Below the pieces are notes generated by a model. That model worked only from the letters and a program-made list of their open reading frames with translations, was not told the DNA's origin and did no database searches. The position numbers and the translations under genes were made by a program. Of a stretch of DNA of 64,000 bases, positions 23,621-32,804 are shown in pieces; within the stretch, counting starts at the first letter, position 1, and each line of letters starts with the position of its first letter. The stretch comes from Roseococcus thiosulfatophilus (GTDB lineage Bacteria > Pseudomonadota > Alphaproteobacteria > Acetobacterales > Acetobacteraceae). The stretch spans positions 62,001 to 126,000 of the forward strand of contig NZ_JAFFQY010000003.1 in assembly GCF_017311575.1 (NCBI RefSeq), read 5' to 3'.

Positions 23621-26310
23621 TTGCCGAGCCTTTCCAGGATGGCGGGCACATGGACCTGGTCGCCCTTGTAGTTGCCCGTCAGCGCGTAGATCACGAGGTT
23701 GGCCCCGAACCGGTAGGCCAGGGTGCGCTGCCGTGCGCCCCCCGGCACGGCCGCATGGATATTCTGCCCGCCCGCATCCACCGCCCAGGCGCCCGCCCAG
23801 TCATGCCCGCCGATCACCACGGGGCTTACGCTGTCATTGGCGCGGTCCTGCTCGCGACTGACCCAGACGGTGCCGCCGGTGAAGCGGCCGGGCAGGTCGG
23901 CCAGCAGATAGAAGGCGCGGCGCAGCACATGGTCCTCGGGCACCGGGGCGAGGGGCGGGATGGCGAGGCCCTGCGTGACGCGCCGCAGCGCCGCCCGCGC
24001 GCCGGGGGCGAAGCCTTCGCCCGAGCCCTCGTCGCGCGTGTCGAAGAGGATGATGCCGCCCTGGCGCATGAAGGTGTTCAGCGCCTCGACGGCCGCGGCA
24101 TCGAGCGCCGCGGCATCCGGCCGCACAGTGAAATAGAGCAGGGGGAAGAAGCTGAGGTCGTCCCGCCCCGGCACCACCCCCACGGGCTCGGCCAGGGCGG
24201 CCGCGGTGCGGCGGTTCACGAAATCCGACAGGCCGGCGAGGCCCTGGTGCATGATCTGGTCCGTGCCGGCATCGCCGGTGACGACATAGGCGAGGCGCGT
24301 GACCAGCGCGTGCTCCCCGGGCTCGGCCGGCTGGGCCTGGGCGGCGCCGGGCAGCAGCAGGGCCAGCGCCAGACCTGCCGCCCGCACGGGCCCCAGCAGC
24401 CCGCGCAGCCGCAGCGAGGCCAGCAGGTCCACCATCAGTAGCACCAGTGCCGCCGCCAGCAGCCAGGGGCCGAGATCCTGCTCGGGCGGAATGCCCGCGA
24501 TGGAGCGCAGCGTGGTCCCGGCGGGTGGCGCGGCGTGCAGCACAGGGGCGGGCAGGGTGGCGCCGAGGTTCAGCGCGCGCCGGAAGCCCTCCGGCCCCTG
24601 GGTGCCATACCAGCCGGGCGGGTGCCGGGCGGAGGGAATGGGGTCATCCCCGGGTGCCAAGGGCTGGGCGCCGGGGGGCGGGGTGGCGAGGCGCCCGAAG
24701 CCGTCCAAAGCCTCCAGCGGCGCCAGCATGCCCTCGCCCTCCTGCCCCGAGACGCCGGCCGAGAGCGCCACCAACCGCCGCAACATTTGCACAAAGAGGC
24801 CCGAGAGCGGCAGGTCCGACCATTCGGCGGTGGCGGTGACGTGGAACAGGACGATGCGCCCCTCGCCGCGCGATTCCGCCGTGACCAGCGGCGTGCCATC
24901 CGCCAGCCGCGCCCAGATGCGCTCCGCCAGCCGTGCCGAGGGCTCGGCCAGGACCTGGCGCGAGATGCTGACTTCGGCCGGCACGGGCAGGCCGGCAAAA
25001 GGCGAGCCTTCCGGGAAGGCGGCCAGGCGCTGGGGCTGCTCCCAGGAGAGCGCGCCGCCCAATTGCCGCTCCGCGCGCAGGGGCACGGGCAGAAGGGTGT
25101 CGGGCCGTTCCGCCAGGCGGGCGCCGGCGAAGCGGATCAGCGTGCCGCCCTCGTTCACGAAGCGCGTCAGCGCATCCAGCTCGGCGCCCGGCGCGATGGG
25201 CCGGTCGGCCAGGATCAGCACGGAGAGGGGGCGGGCCAGCAGGCGTTCGGCCGTGTCGCGGCGCAACTCGGCATAGGGGGCCAGCGCCCGTTCCAGGTAG
25301 AACAGATCCCCGATCAGGGGCGTGTCGGCCGTTTCCTCCGCGCCGGGCAGCAGGCCCACGGGGCGCCGGCGGAAGCGCTCGTCCAGCAGGACCACCGCAC
25401 CCGGCCCGGCCTCGCCCGCCAGGTCGAGGCGGAAGACGCGGTTGCGGATTTCGGTGGGCAATTCCAGCACCGCCTCGCCCTCGGTGGCGCCGGCGGCGAG
25501 GCGGAATTCGGCCTGGGCCAGGGCGCGCCCATCCTGGCCGCGGGCGATGACCTGCGCCTCGCTCGGCGCACCCACGGGGGATTGGCGCAGCGTGACGCGC
25601 AGGCTGTCGCCCTCGGTGCGCGGCGGGCTGAGCAGCCGCACCGGGCGGCCATCGGCGCGGGCCAGGGTCAGCGGGCCGAGGGTGGCGAGGCGCGCCATCA
25701 GCGCCTCCGCCGCCGGGTCCGCGCGGTGGGAGAGGCCGTCGGAGAGATAGATCGGCGTCACCGCCCCTGGCGCCTGGGCGCGCCAGGCGTCGAGGGCGGC
25801 GAGCGCCGCCGCCCGGTCCGGCGCCCAGGCGCGCGGGCGCAGCGCGGCGAGGCGCGGCGCCAGATCCTCGGCCGGCATGGGCCCGATGACACGGGGCGGC
25901 TGCGCGCCCTCGCCCGGGGTGGTGGCGAGCAGGGCGGTGGGCCTTCCCTCGCGCCCCGCGCGGTCCAACTCCGACTGCGCGATGGCAATTCGCAGCGGCC
26001 AGTCGGGCCCGGAGGCCCAGCCATCATCCACCACCAGCAGCAGCGTGCCCGAACCCTGCGCCGCGCCGCCCGGCCCCCAGACCGGCCTCGCCAGGCCGAG
26101 GATGAGCAGGGCGGCTGCCAGCAGCCGCAGCAGCAGCACCCACCAGGGGGTGCGGGCCGGCGTTTCCTCGGTCAGCGGCAGGTCGCGCAGCAGGATGGCG
26201 GCGGGGAAGGCCTGGCGGCGCGGCTGCGGCGGGGTGACGCGCAGCAGCCACCACAGCACCGGCAGGGCGGGCAGGGCCAGCAGCAGCCAGGGGGCGGCGA
26301 AGCTGATCAT
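23617..26310 (-). CDS. BatA-like / DUF4159 membrane protein
   Basis: An 897-residue protein. The N-terminus is BatA-like: one helix at 5-22, an alanine-rich link, and a second helix near 57-75. A degenerate VWA-like region follows with L-L-L-V-V-D-D-G-W, where the MIDAS motif D-x-S-x-S has been lost. A glutamine-amidotransferase-like middle part and two more helices near residues 600-650 precede a C-terminal DUF4159 domain (about 670-897) with L-S-D-F-V-N-R-R-T, F-P-L-L-Y-F-T-V and F-M-R-Q-G-G-I-I-L-F-D-T-R. The frame is open to 26982, but the ATG at 26310 overlaps the DUF58 stop and starts the BatA-like helix. The MoxR/DUF58/DUF4159 neighbourhood recurs in alphaproteobacteria; its job is not established. 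Confidence 0.85.
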   Translation of the reverse strand: MISFAAPWLLLALPALPVLWWLLRVTPPQPRRQAFPAAILLRDLPLTEETPARTPWWVLLLRLLAAALLILGLARPVWGPGGAAQGSGTLLLVVDDGWASGPDWPLRIAIAQSELDRAGREGRPTALLATTPGEGAQPPRVIGPMPAEDLAPRLAALRPRAWAPDRAAALAALDAWRAQAPGAVTPIYLSDGLSHRADPAAEALMARLATLGPLTLARADGRPVRLLSPPRTEGDSLRVTLRQSPVGAPSEAQVIARGQDGRALAQAEFRLAAGATEGEAVLELPTEIRNRVFRLDLAGEAGPGAVVLLDERFRRRPVGLLPGAEETADTPLIGDLFYLERALAPYAELRRDTAERLLARPLSVLILADRPIAPGAELDALTRFVNEGGTLIRFAGARLAERPDTLLPVPLRAERQLGGALSWEQPQRLAAFPEGSPFAGLPVPAEVSISRQVLAEPSARLAERIWARLADGTPLVTAESRGEGRIVLFHVTATAEWSDLPLSGLFVQMLRRLVALSAGVSGQEGEGMLAPLEALDGFGRLATPPPGAQPLAPGDDPIPSARHPPGWYGTQGPEGFRRALNLGATLPAPVLHAAPPAGTTLRSIAGIPPEQDLGPWLLAAALVLLMVDLLASLRLRGLLGPVRAAGLALALLLPGAAQAQPAEPGEHALVTRLAYVVTGDAGTDQIMHQGLAGLSDFVNRRTAAALAEPVGVVPGRDDLSFFPLLYFTVRPDAAALDAAAVEALNTFMRQGGIILFDTRDEGSGEGFAPGARAALRRVTQGLAIPPLAPVPEDHVLRRAFYLLADLPGRFTGGTVWVSREQDRANDSVSPVVIGGHDWAGAWAVDAGGQNIHAAVPGGARQRTLAYRFGANLVIYALTGNYKGDQVHVPAILERLGN

Positions 26311-27179
26311 GGCGTGGACCCCATGGCCTGCCACAGCGCGAGCAGTGCGGCCTGTGGCGGATGGTCGGTGCGGTGGGTGAGGAAGCCCCAGCCCGCCGCG
26401 CGCGCCATGGCGGCCAGGGCCGCGCGGTGCGACGCGAGACGCTCGGCATAGAGGCCGCGCACATTCTCCACGCGCGGAACCACCAGCGGCGCCTCGCCCT
26501 CCAGCCCCTCGAAGACCACGCGGCCGTGGTAGGGGAGGGTCTCCTCGGCCGGGTCCAGCACTTGCACCATCTGCCCGCGCAACGGCCGGGCGCCGAAGGA
26601 GGAAATCGCCGCCTGCACCTGCGGCAGCGGCTGCAGGAAATCGCCGAACATGACCAGGCGCGCGTGGCGGGGCAGGGTGGCGTCCGCCTCGGGCGCCGCC
26701 ATGCCCGGGCGCAGCAGCGCCGCTGCCAGGGCGGGCAGCGCGGCCCGCCCCATGAAGGCGCGGCCCTGGCCGGGCAGCAGCCGCACCCGCTCGCCGCCGC
26801 GCAGCAGCAGCGAGGCGAGCGCCAGCAGCAGCAGATCCGCGCGCTGCGCCTTCGGCGCCAGCCGCTTGTCGGAGCGCCATTCCATCGAGGCGGTGGGGTC
26901 GCGCCAGAGCAGCACGGTCTGCGCGGCCTCCCACTCCGTCTCGCGCACATAGAGCCGGTCGGAGCGCGCACTCTGCCGCCAATCCACGCGCGAGGCGGCA
27001 TCGCCCGCCGTATAGGGGCGGAACTGCCAGAAGGCATCGCCATGGCCGGCACGGCGGCGTCCGTGGACGCCCTGCATCACGGTGCTGGCCACGCGGTCGG
27101 CCTCGACCACCAAGGCGGGCAGGCGGGCGGCCGCCGCCTCCGCGGCCGCGGCGGTGAGGCGGGGCGCCGCCTCAGCCAA
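26307..27179 (-). CDS. DUF58 domain protein
   Basis: A 290-residue DUF58 protein, the usual partner of MoxR ATPases. It contains the core motif Y-T-A-G-D-A-A-S-R-V-D-W-R-Q-S-A-R, then L-Y-V-R-E-T-E-W-E and a D-P-T-A-S-M near residue 95 that stands where VWA domains bind metal. The rest is VWA-like with L-V-M-F-G-D-F. No membrane helix is evident, so it probably works at the cytoplasmic face. The start overlaps the MoxR stop by a few bases and its stop overlaps the DUF4159 start. Confidence 0.88.
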   Translation of the reverse strand: MAEAAPRLTAAAAEAAAARLPALVVEADRVASTVMQGVHGRRRAGHGDAFWQFRPYTAGDAASRVDWRQSARSDRLYVRETEWEAAQTVLLWRDPTASMEWRSDKRLAPKAQRADLLLLALASLLLRGGERVRLLPGQGRAFMGRAALPALAAALLRPGMAAPEADATLPRHARLVMFGDFLQPLPQVQAAISSFGARPLRGQMVQVLDPAEETLPYHGRVVFEGLEGEAPLVVPRVENVRGLYAERLASHRAALAAMARAAGWGFLTHRTDHPPQAALLALWQAMGSTP

Positions 27180-28167
27180 TGGAGGCCTTCAGCGCGGCGA
27201 TGACCTCGGAAAGCTTCACCCCATCGGCCCGCGCCGAGAAGGACAGCGCCATGCGGTGCCGCAGCACGGGTTCGGCGAGCGCCAGCACATCCTCGACACT
27301 GGGCGAAAGCCGGCCATCCAGCACGGCGCGCGCGCGGGTGGCCAGCATCAGCGCCTGGGCGGCGCGGGGGCCGGGGCCCCAGGCCAGGTTCTCGCGCACC
27401 TCGCGCAGCCCGTCCTCGGAGGGGCGGGCGCCGCGCACCAGCTTCAGGATGGCGTCCACCACCTGCTCGCCCACAGGGATGCGGCGGATGAGGGATTGGG
27501 CGGCGACCAGCTCGGCGCCCGTCAGCACGGGGACGGGCTTCGCCTCCGCGGCGCCGGTGGTGGCGAGCAGCATGGCGCGCTCGGCGGCCTCGTCCGGGTA
27601 GACGACCTCCACCTCCAGCAGGAAGCGGTCGAGCTGCGCCTCGGGCAGGGGGTAGGTGCCTTCCTGCTCGATCGGGTTCTGGGTCGCGAGCACATGGAAG
27701 GGCTCGGGCAGGGGCAGGATACGGCCGCCGATGGCCACCTTCCGCTCCTGCATGGCCTGGAGCAGCGCCGATTGGGTGCGCGGGCTGGCGCGGTTGATCT
27801 CGTCCGCCATCAGCAGCTGGCAGAAGATGGGGCCGGGCAGGAAGCGGAAGGCGCGCTTGCCTTGCGCGTCCTCCTCCAGCACCTCGCTGCCCAGGATGTC
27901 GGCGGGCATGAGGTCCGGCGTGAACTGCACCCGCCGCTCGCCCAGGCCCATGACGGTGCCCAGCGTCTCGACGAGCTTCGTCTTGCCGAGTCCCGGCACG
28001 CCCACCAGCAGCACATGCCCGCCGGAGAGCAGGGTGATCAGCGTCTGCTCGACCACATCCTCCTGCCCGAAGATGACCCGGCCCACGGATTCCCGGGCCA
28101 TTTGCAGCCGGGCGCCGAGGGTTTCGATCTCGGCCAGCAGGGAATCTGCGTCGGACACTTCACCCAT
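27172..28167 (-). CDS. MoxR-family AAA+ ATPase
   Basis: A 331-residue ATPase with Walker A G-V-P-G-L-G-K-T-K, Walker B L-L-M-A-D-E-I-N-R-A, the sensor region A-T-Q-N-P-I-E-Q-E-G-T-Y-P-L-P-E-A-Q and a C-terminal lid domain. MoxR proteins act as chaperone-like ATPases that help assemble or activate VWA-containing partners, which here are encoded directly downstream. The open frame reaches 28437, but the ATG at 28167 gives the normal family length; the extension would cross most of the intergenic region. It is divergent from the DUF1285 gene, with about 120 bp between them for both promoters. Confidence 0.93.
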   Translation of the reverse strand: MGEVSDADSLLAEIETLGARLQMARESVGRVIFGQEDVVEQTLITLLSGGHVLLVGVPGLGKTKLVETLGTVMGLGERRVQFTPDLMPADILGSEVLEEDAQGKRAFRFLPGPIFCQLLMADEINRASPRTQSALLQAMQERKVAIGGRILPLPEPFHVLATQNPIEQEGTYPLPEAQLDRFLLEVEVVYPDEAAERAMLLATTGAAEAKPVPVLTGAELVAAQSLIRRIPVGEQVVDAILKLVRGARPSEDGLREVRENLAWGPGPRAAQALMLATRARAVLDGRLSPSVEDVLALAEPVLRHRMALSFSARADGVKLSEVIAALKASIG

Positions 28168-28285
28168 GCGGTTACGGTTCCCATATTGCTGTTGAGGAGA
28201 GATTGGGGATGCAGTGCCTCGGCGCCAGCCCTTTTTCCCTCCTTCGCGACGATGACCACTCATGCTTTGCACGTCAGGGAAGCCT

Positions 28286-28933
28286 ATGCCGCCGGAACGT
28301 CGGAACAAAGCTCCGAATGGAGGCACACGGGAGGGAACGGTTCCGGAATGGGCCCGTGGACCGACCCAGGGCACGACGCTGACGGGCGCGAGCAGCCCGC
28401 CGTCCCGCCCCAAACACGACTGCGGCGACCTCGACATGCGGATCGCGCGGGACGGGACCTGGTTCTACAAGGGCAGCCCCATCGGCCGTAAGGAGTTGGT
28501 CTGTCTCTTCGCCTCGGTGCTCAAGCGCGAACCCGATGGCTCCTATCTCCTCGAGACCCCGGTCGAACGCGGCCGCATCACCGTCGAGGACGCCCCCTTC
28601 GTCGCCGTCGAGATGGTCTGGCGCCATTGCGATTGCGGCACCGGCCTCGCCCCCCAGCAATGCCTGACCTTCCGCACCAATTGCGATGAGGTGGTCACGG
28701 CGGGGCGCAAGCATCCCATCCGCATCCAGCTCGACCGCCGCACGCGGGAGCCCCGGCCCTACGTCACCATCCGCCCCGGGCTCGAGGCCAAGATCAACCG
28801 CGCCGTCTTCTATGAGATGGTGGCGCTGGCCGTGACGGAGCGCATGGACGGGCGCGAGATCATGGGTGTCTGGAGCGAGGGGGTCTTCTTCCCCATCGAC
28901 GAGGTCACCGCCCTCGACATGGCCGCGGAGTGA
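28286..28933 (+). CDS. DUF1285 protein
   Basis: A protein of about 215 residues with a DUF1285 core that begins near C-G-D-L-D-M-R-I-A-R-D-G-T-W-F-Y and includes G-S-P-I-G-R-K-E-L-V-C-L-F-A-S-V-L and T-P-V-E-R-G-R-I. The N-terminal 45 residues are polar and low in conservation. The ATG at 28286 has an AGGGAAG site directly upstream, whereas the earlier ATG at 28262 does not. Its stop overlaps the GTG start of the NUDIX gene. Function is unknown. The link DUF1285 - CoA pyrophosphatase - CCA enzyme is a recurrent alphaproteobacterial gene order by my knowledge of the group. Confidence 0.85.
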   Translation: MPPERRNKAPNGGTREGTVPEWARGPTQGTTLTGASSPPSRPKHDCGDLDMRIARDGTWFYKGSPIGRKELVCLFASVLKREPDGSYLLETPVERGRITVEDAPFVAVEMVWRHCDCGTGLAPQQCLTFRTNCDEVVTAGRKHPIRIQLDRRTREPRPYVTIRPGLEAKINRAVFYEMVALAVTERMDGREIMGVWSEGVFFPIDEVTALDMAAE

Positions 28934-29514
28934 GCCCAGGCGAACTGCGCGACCGCCTCACCCGTCCCGGAGTGTTCGAGGCGGCGCCAGCCATCCCGGC
29001 CGACCAACCCGATGCCGCCACGCGGCTCTGCGCCGTGCTGGTGCCGCTGGTGCTGCATGACCACGGCCCTTCCGTGTTGCTGACGCGGCGGGCCGCGCAT
29101 CTTTCCTCCCATCCCGGCCAGGTGAGCTTCCCCGGCGGCCGCATCGAGCCGGGCGAGACGCCCGAGCAGGCCGCGCTGCGCGAGGCGATGGAGGAGGTGG
29201 GGCTGGACCCCCGCTGGCCCGAACTGGCCGGGCGCATGCCCGTGCAGCGCACCCTCACGGGGTTCGAGATCACGCCCGTCATCGGCCTGCTGCGGCCGGG
29301 CTTCTCCCTGCAACCAGACCCGGGCGAGGTGGCCCTGGCCTTCGAATTGCCGCTGGCCACCGTGCTCGACCCCGCCGCCCCGCGCCGCGAACGCGCGGAA
29401 TGGAAAGGACAGTTGCGCGAATACTGGGTCTGGCCACATGAGCAGGAGTTCATCTGGGGCGCCACCGCCACCATCCTCGTCGAACTCGCGCGGGCCTTGA
29501 GGGGGCAGGGCTGA
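28930..29514 (+). CDS. NUDIX hydrolase, CoA pyrophosphatase type
   Basis: A 194-residue NUDIX enzyme expected to split CoA or acyl-CoA into phosphopantetheine and 3',5'-ADP. It has a complete Nudix box beginning G-G-R-I-E-P-G-E-T and ending R-E-A-M-E-E-V-G-L. It is preceded by L-L-T-R-R-A-A-H-L-S-S-H-P-G-Q-V-S-F-P-G, which is the UPF0035 motif that marks CoA pyrophosphatases. The GTG start overlaps the DUF1285 stop (GTGA). The gene lies in the run leading to the CCA-adding enzyme. Confidence 0.93.
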   Translation: MSPGELRDRLTRPGVFEAAPAIPADQPDAATRLCAVLVPLVLHDHGPSVLLTRRAAHLSSHPGQVSFPGGRIEPGETPEQAALREAMEEVGLDPRWPELAGRMPVQRTLTGFEITPVIGLLRPGFSLQPDPGEVALAFELPLATVLDPAAPRRERAEWKGQLREYWVWPHEQEFIWGATATILVELARALRGQG

Positions 29515-29553
29515 GCGACCGCCCGCGCGCCACTTCTCCAGGGGTTTCCATTC

Positions 29554-29805
29554 ATGGGCGTTGTATTCGGACTGATCCTGTTCCTGTTGCCCTTCGGCAT
29601 CTACGCGCTCTGGTGGTATCTCGCGGGCCAGCAGGAGGGCATCACGCCCCCGCCGCTCGTGCTGGGGCTGGCGGGCATCGCGGTGGTGATGACGGTGGGG
29701 CTGGCCTTCTATTATGGCCTGTCGCGCAGCATCGACCGTGACGAGGATTATGTGCCCGCCCGCATCGAGGGCAGCACCCCGCCCCCGGTGCAGCGCCAGC
29801 GCTGA
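29554..29805 (+). CDS. Small two-helix membrane protein (DUF6111-like)
   Basis: An 83-residue protein with two hydrophobic helices (about 3-23 and 36-56), separated by a short polar loop Q-Q-E-G-I-T-P-P-P. The acidic and proline-rich C-terminal tail is likely in the cytoplasm. Size, topology and position between the NUDIX and CCA genes fit the small alphaproteobacterial family called DUF6111. I make that link from context and length, not from a clear motif. It starts 39 bp after the NUDIX stop and ends 4 bp before the next gene. Function is unknown. Confidence 0.7.
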   Translation: MGVVFGLILFLLPFGIYALWWYLAGQQEGITPPPLVLGLAGIAVVMTVGLAFYYGLSRSIDRDEDYVPARIEGSTPPPVQRQR

Positions 29806-29809
29806 TCCC

Positions 29810-30979
29810 GTGACCGCCCCCGCTTTCCTGGCCGACCCCGCGCCGCGCGCCATCTTCGCGGCGCTGCCAGGGGCGCGCGCGGTGGGGGGCTGCGTGCGCG
29901 ACCACCTGGCCGGACTGCCGGTGCACGACATCGACATGGCCGCGCCCTTCCCGCCGGAGGAGATCACCCGCCGCCTCAAGGCCGCGGGCTTGCACGTCTT
30001 CGAGACGGGGCTCGCGCATGGCACCGTCACCGCCGTGCTGAATCGCGCGCCCATCGAGGTGACCTCGCTGCGGCGTGACGTCGTGACCGATGGCCGCCAT
30101 GCCGAGGTCGCCTGGACCACCGACTGGAACGAGGATGCCGCCCGGCGGGACTTCACCATCAACGCCATGTCCATGGAGGGCGATGGCACGCTGCACGACC
30201 CCTTCGACGGCGTGGCGGATCTTGCCGCGCGGCGGGTGCGCTTCGTGGGCGATGCGGCGACCCGGCTGGCGGAGGACTATCTCCGCGCCCTGCGCTTCTT
30301 CCGCTTCCAGGCCCGCTATGGCGGCCCGGTGCCCGATGCCGAGGCATTGGCCGCCATCCGCGCCGCCGTGCCCGGCCTGGCCCGCCTTTCCGCCGAGCGG
30401 GTCTGGAGCGAGATCAAGCGCCTGCTGGCCGCGCCCGACCCGCGCGCCGCCCTCACGCTGATGGCAAAAAGCGGCGTGCTGCCCGCCATCCTGCCCGAGG
30501 CCGGCGCGCCCGCGCGGCTCGATGCCGCCATGGCGCGGGGAGAGGGGGATGTGCTGCTGCGCCTAGCCCTGCTGCTGCCGGTGGGCACGGACATCGCGGC
30601 CCTGGCGCGCCGGCTGAAATTCTCGGGCGAGGAGGCGGCGCGGCTGCGGGCCCTGCACGCCACCGGCGCCGTGCCCGCCGACCCGTCGGACCCTCGCGCC
30701 CGCCGGCGCTTCGCGGCCGAGGTGGCGGCGCGCGGCCATGCGCGGCCCGGGGAGGTGGCCCTGGTGGCCGCCGCGCAGGGGCGCGGCGACCTTGCCCCCC
30801 TGTTCGACCTCGGGCCGGGGCCGGAATTTCCGCTCCAGGGCCGGGATGCGCTGGCGCTGGGCGTGCCGCCCGGCCCGCGCGTCGGCGCCCTGCTGGCCGC
30901 GACCCGCGCCTGGTGGCTGGAGGGTGGGGCCGAGGCCGATCGCGCGGCCTGCCTGGACCACCTTCGCGGCATGCTTTAG
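29810..30979 (+). CDS. cca: CCA tRNA nucleotidyltransferase / poly(A) polymerase family
   Basis: A 389-residue class II nucleotidyltransferase that adds or repairs the 3' CCA end of tRNA. It shows the G-G-C-V-R-D motif, the metal-binding pair in V-H-D-I-D-M-A, the R-R-D-F-T-I-N-A-M template region and the D-Y-L-R-A-L-R-F-F-R-F-Q-A-R-Y helix. The length is normal for alphaproteobacterial enzymes without an HD domain. The GTG at 29810 is chosen because it follows the small membrane protein gene by 4 bp; the open frame upstream lies in another gene. The ABC exporter follows after 9 bp. Confidence 0.94.
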   Translation: MTAPAFLADPAPRAIFAALPGARAVGGCVRDHLAGLPVHDIDMAAPFPPEEITRRLKAAGLHVFETGLAHGTVTAVLNRAPIEVTSLRRDVVTDGRHAEVAWTTDWNEDAARRDFTINAMSMEGDGTLHDPFDGVADLAARRVRFVGDAATRLAEDYLRALRFFRFQARYGGPVPDAEALAAIRAAVPGLARLSAERVWSEIKRLLAAPDPRAALTLMAKSGVLPAILPEAGAPARLDAAMARGEGDVLLRLALLLPVGTDIAALARRLKFSGEEAARLRALHATGAVPADPSDPRARRRFAAEVAARGHARPGEVALVAAAQGRGDLAPLFDLGPGPEFPLQGRDALALGVPPGPRVGALLAATRAWWLEGGAEADRAACLDHLRGML

Positions 30980-30988
30980 CCCGGGGCG

Positions 30989-32749
30989 ATGCCTGTAACC
31001 CCCTTGGCCGAAGCGGCCTCGCTGCCCCTCATCCGCCGCCTCTGGCGGGACCATCTGGTGCATGAGCGCCGGCGCTTCTTCCTGGCCATGGTCTTCACCC
31101 TGGGGCTGGCGGCGAGCACGGCGATCTATCCCATCATCATCCAGCAGGCCTTCGACCTCTTCACCGCGGGGCGGACCGAGGCGCTGGTCTGGCTGCCCCT
31201 GGTCATCATCCTGGCCACCTCGCTGCGGGCGGCCTTCATGTATCTCCAGCAGGTCAACCTGCACGGGGCGGCGCTGGGCACCATCGAGCACATCCAGAAC
31301 GGGCTGTTCGGCGCGCTGACCCGCGCGGACTACGCCACCATCGCCGCCGAGGCGCCGGCGCGGCAGGCCATGCGCTTCACCACCGACGCCGCCGCCATCC
31401 GCGAGGCCATCGCGCGCAGCCTGAACGGTGCCGGGGATGCGCTGACCATTGTGGGGCTGGTGGCCTCGATGCTTTGGCTGGATTGGCAATTGGCGCTGAT
31501 GGCGGCGCTTCTCTATCCCATCGCGGCCTGGCCCATCGCCGTCATCGGCAAGCGGGTGCGGCGGGCGGCGCGGGGCATGCAGGACCGGGCGGGCGACACC
31601 TCGGCCCTGCTGAACGAGAGTTTCGCGGCCGCCCGCGTGGTCCGCACCTACCGGCTGGAGGCGCAGGAGGAAGGGCGCGCCCGCCAGGCCTTCGCGGCGC
31701 TGCGCGAGAGCCTGCTGCGCATCGTCCGCGCCCGCGCGCGCGTGGACCCCATCCTGGAAGTGCTGGGCGGGCTGACGGTCGCCCTGGTCCTGCTGGTGGT
31801 GGGCTGGCGGGTGACCACGGGGCAGGGGACGATCGGCGAGTTCACGGGCTTCGTGGCCGCCGTACTGATCGCGGCGCGCCCGGTGCGCGCGCTGGGCAGC
31901 CTGAACGCCGCCTTGCAGGAGGGGCTGGCCGGCCTCAACCGCGTCTTCGGCGTGATGGACACGCCGCGCCGCGTGACCGACGCGCCCGAGGCGCGCCCGC
32001 TGCCCGCGGGGCGCGGTGCCCTGCGCTTCGAGGGGGTGGGCTTCCACTACCCGGGCAGCGAGATCCCGGCCATCGAGCGGCTGGATTTCCTGGCCGAGCC
32101 CGGGCAGACCGTCGCGCTGGTCGGGCCGTCCGGCGCGGGGAAATCCACCGCCATCGCCCTGCTTCCGCGGCTGCATGACGCGACGGCCGGGCGCATCCTG
32201 CTGGATGGGGCGGATGTGCGGGAGGTGACGCTGGCCTCGCTGCGCGACGCCATCGCCTTCGTGGGGCAGGAGGCGGTGATCTTCGACGACACGGCGCTGG
32301 CCAACATCGCCTGCGGCCGGCCTAGCGCCACCCGCGCGGAGGTCGAGGAAGCCGCGCGCGCCGCCCAGGCCCATGCTTTCCTCGAAGCCTTGCCGCAGGG
32401 CTACGATACGGTGCTGGGCCCCGGCGGCGGGCGGTTGTCTGGCGGGCAGCGCCAGCGCGTGAGCCTGGCCCGCGCACTGCTGCGCGACCCGCGCGTGCTG
32501 CTGCTGGACGAGGCCACCAGCGCGCTGGACGCGGAGAACGAGGCCGCGGTGCAGGAGGCGCTGGCCCGGCTGCGCCAAGGGCGCACCACGCTGGTCATCG
32601 CGCATCGCCTGGCCACCGTGCAGAACGCCGACCGTATCGTGGTGATGAGCGAGGGGCGCGACGTGGAGCAGGGTACCCATGCCGAACTGATGGCGGCGGG
32701 CGGGGTTTATGCGCGGCTGGTGCGGACCCAGGCCTTCACCGCCGAATGA
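30989..32749 (+). CDS. ABC exporter, fused permease-ATPase (MsbA-like)
   Basis: A 586-residue half-transporter that works as a homodimer. Six membrane helices occupy about residues 1-310, followed by a nucleotide-binding domain with Walker A G-P-S-G-A-G-K-S-T, Q-loop F-V-G-Q-E, signature L-S-G-G-Q-R-Q-R, Walker B V-L-L-L-D-E-A-T-S-A-L-D and the switch histidine in I-A-H-R-L. It is most like the lipid A / lipid exporter group (MsbA, and the mitochondrial-type exporters). No dedicated periplasmic or outer membrane partner is next to it. It ends the DUF1285-NUDIX-CCA run. Confidence 0.92.
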   Translation: MPVTPLAEAASLPLIRRLWRDHLVHERRRFFLAMVFTLGLAASTAIYPIIIQQAFDLFTAGRTEALVWLPLVIILATSLRAAFMYLQQVNLHGAALGTIEHIQNGLFGALTRADYATIAAEAPARQAMRFTTDAAAIREAIARSLNGAGDALTIVGLVASMLWLDWQLALMAALLYPIAAWPIAVIGKRVRRAARGMQDRAGDTSALLNESFAAARVVRTYRLEAQEEGRARQAFAALRESLLRIVRARARVDPILEVLGGLTVALVLLVVGWRVTTGQGTIGEFTGFVAAVLIAARPVRALGSLNAALQEGLAGLNRVFGVMDTPRRVTDAPEARPLPAGRGALRFEGVGFHYPGSEIPAIERLDFLAEPGQTVALVGPSGAGKSTAIALLPRLHDATAGRILLDGADVREVTLASLRDAIAFVGQEAVIFDDTALANIACGRPSATRAEVEEAARAAQAHAFLEALPQGYDTVLGPGGGRLSGGQRQRVSLARALLRDPRVLLLDEATSALDAENEAAVQEALARLRQGRTTLVIAHRLATVQNADRIVVMSEGRDVEQGTHAELMAAGGVYARLVRTQAFTAE

Positions 32750-32804
32750 CCCTTTGCGCGGCCGATTCACGGCGCCGGCAGAACGCCGCCGCCGATCGGA
32801 CGCG

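Noticed and set aside
23617-26982. Extended start for the DUF4159 protein (1121 codons)
   Set aside because: The extra 224 codons overlap the DUF58 gene and have shadow composition. The ATG at 26310 starts a BatA-like helix and overlaps the DUF58 stop.
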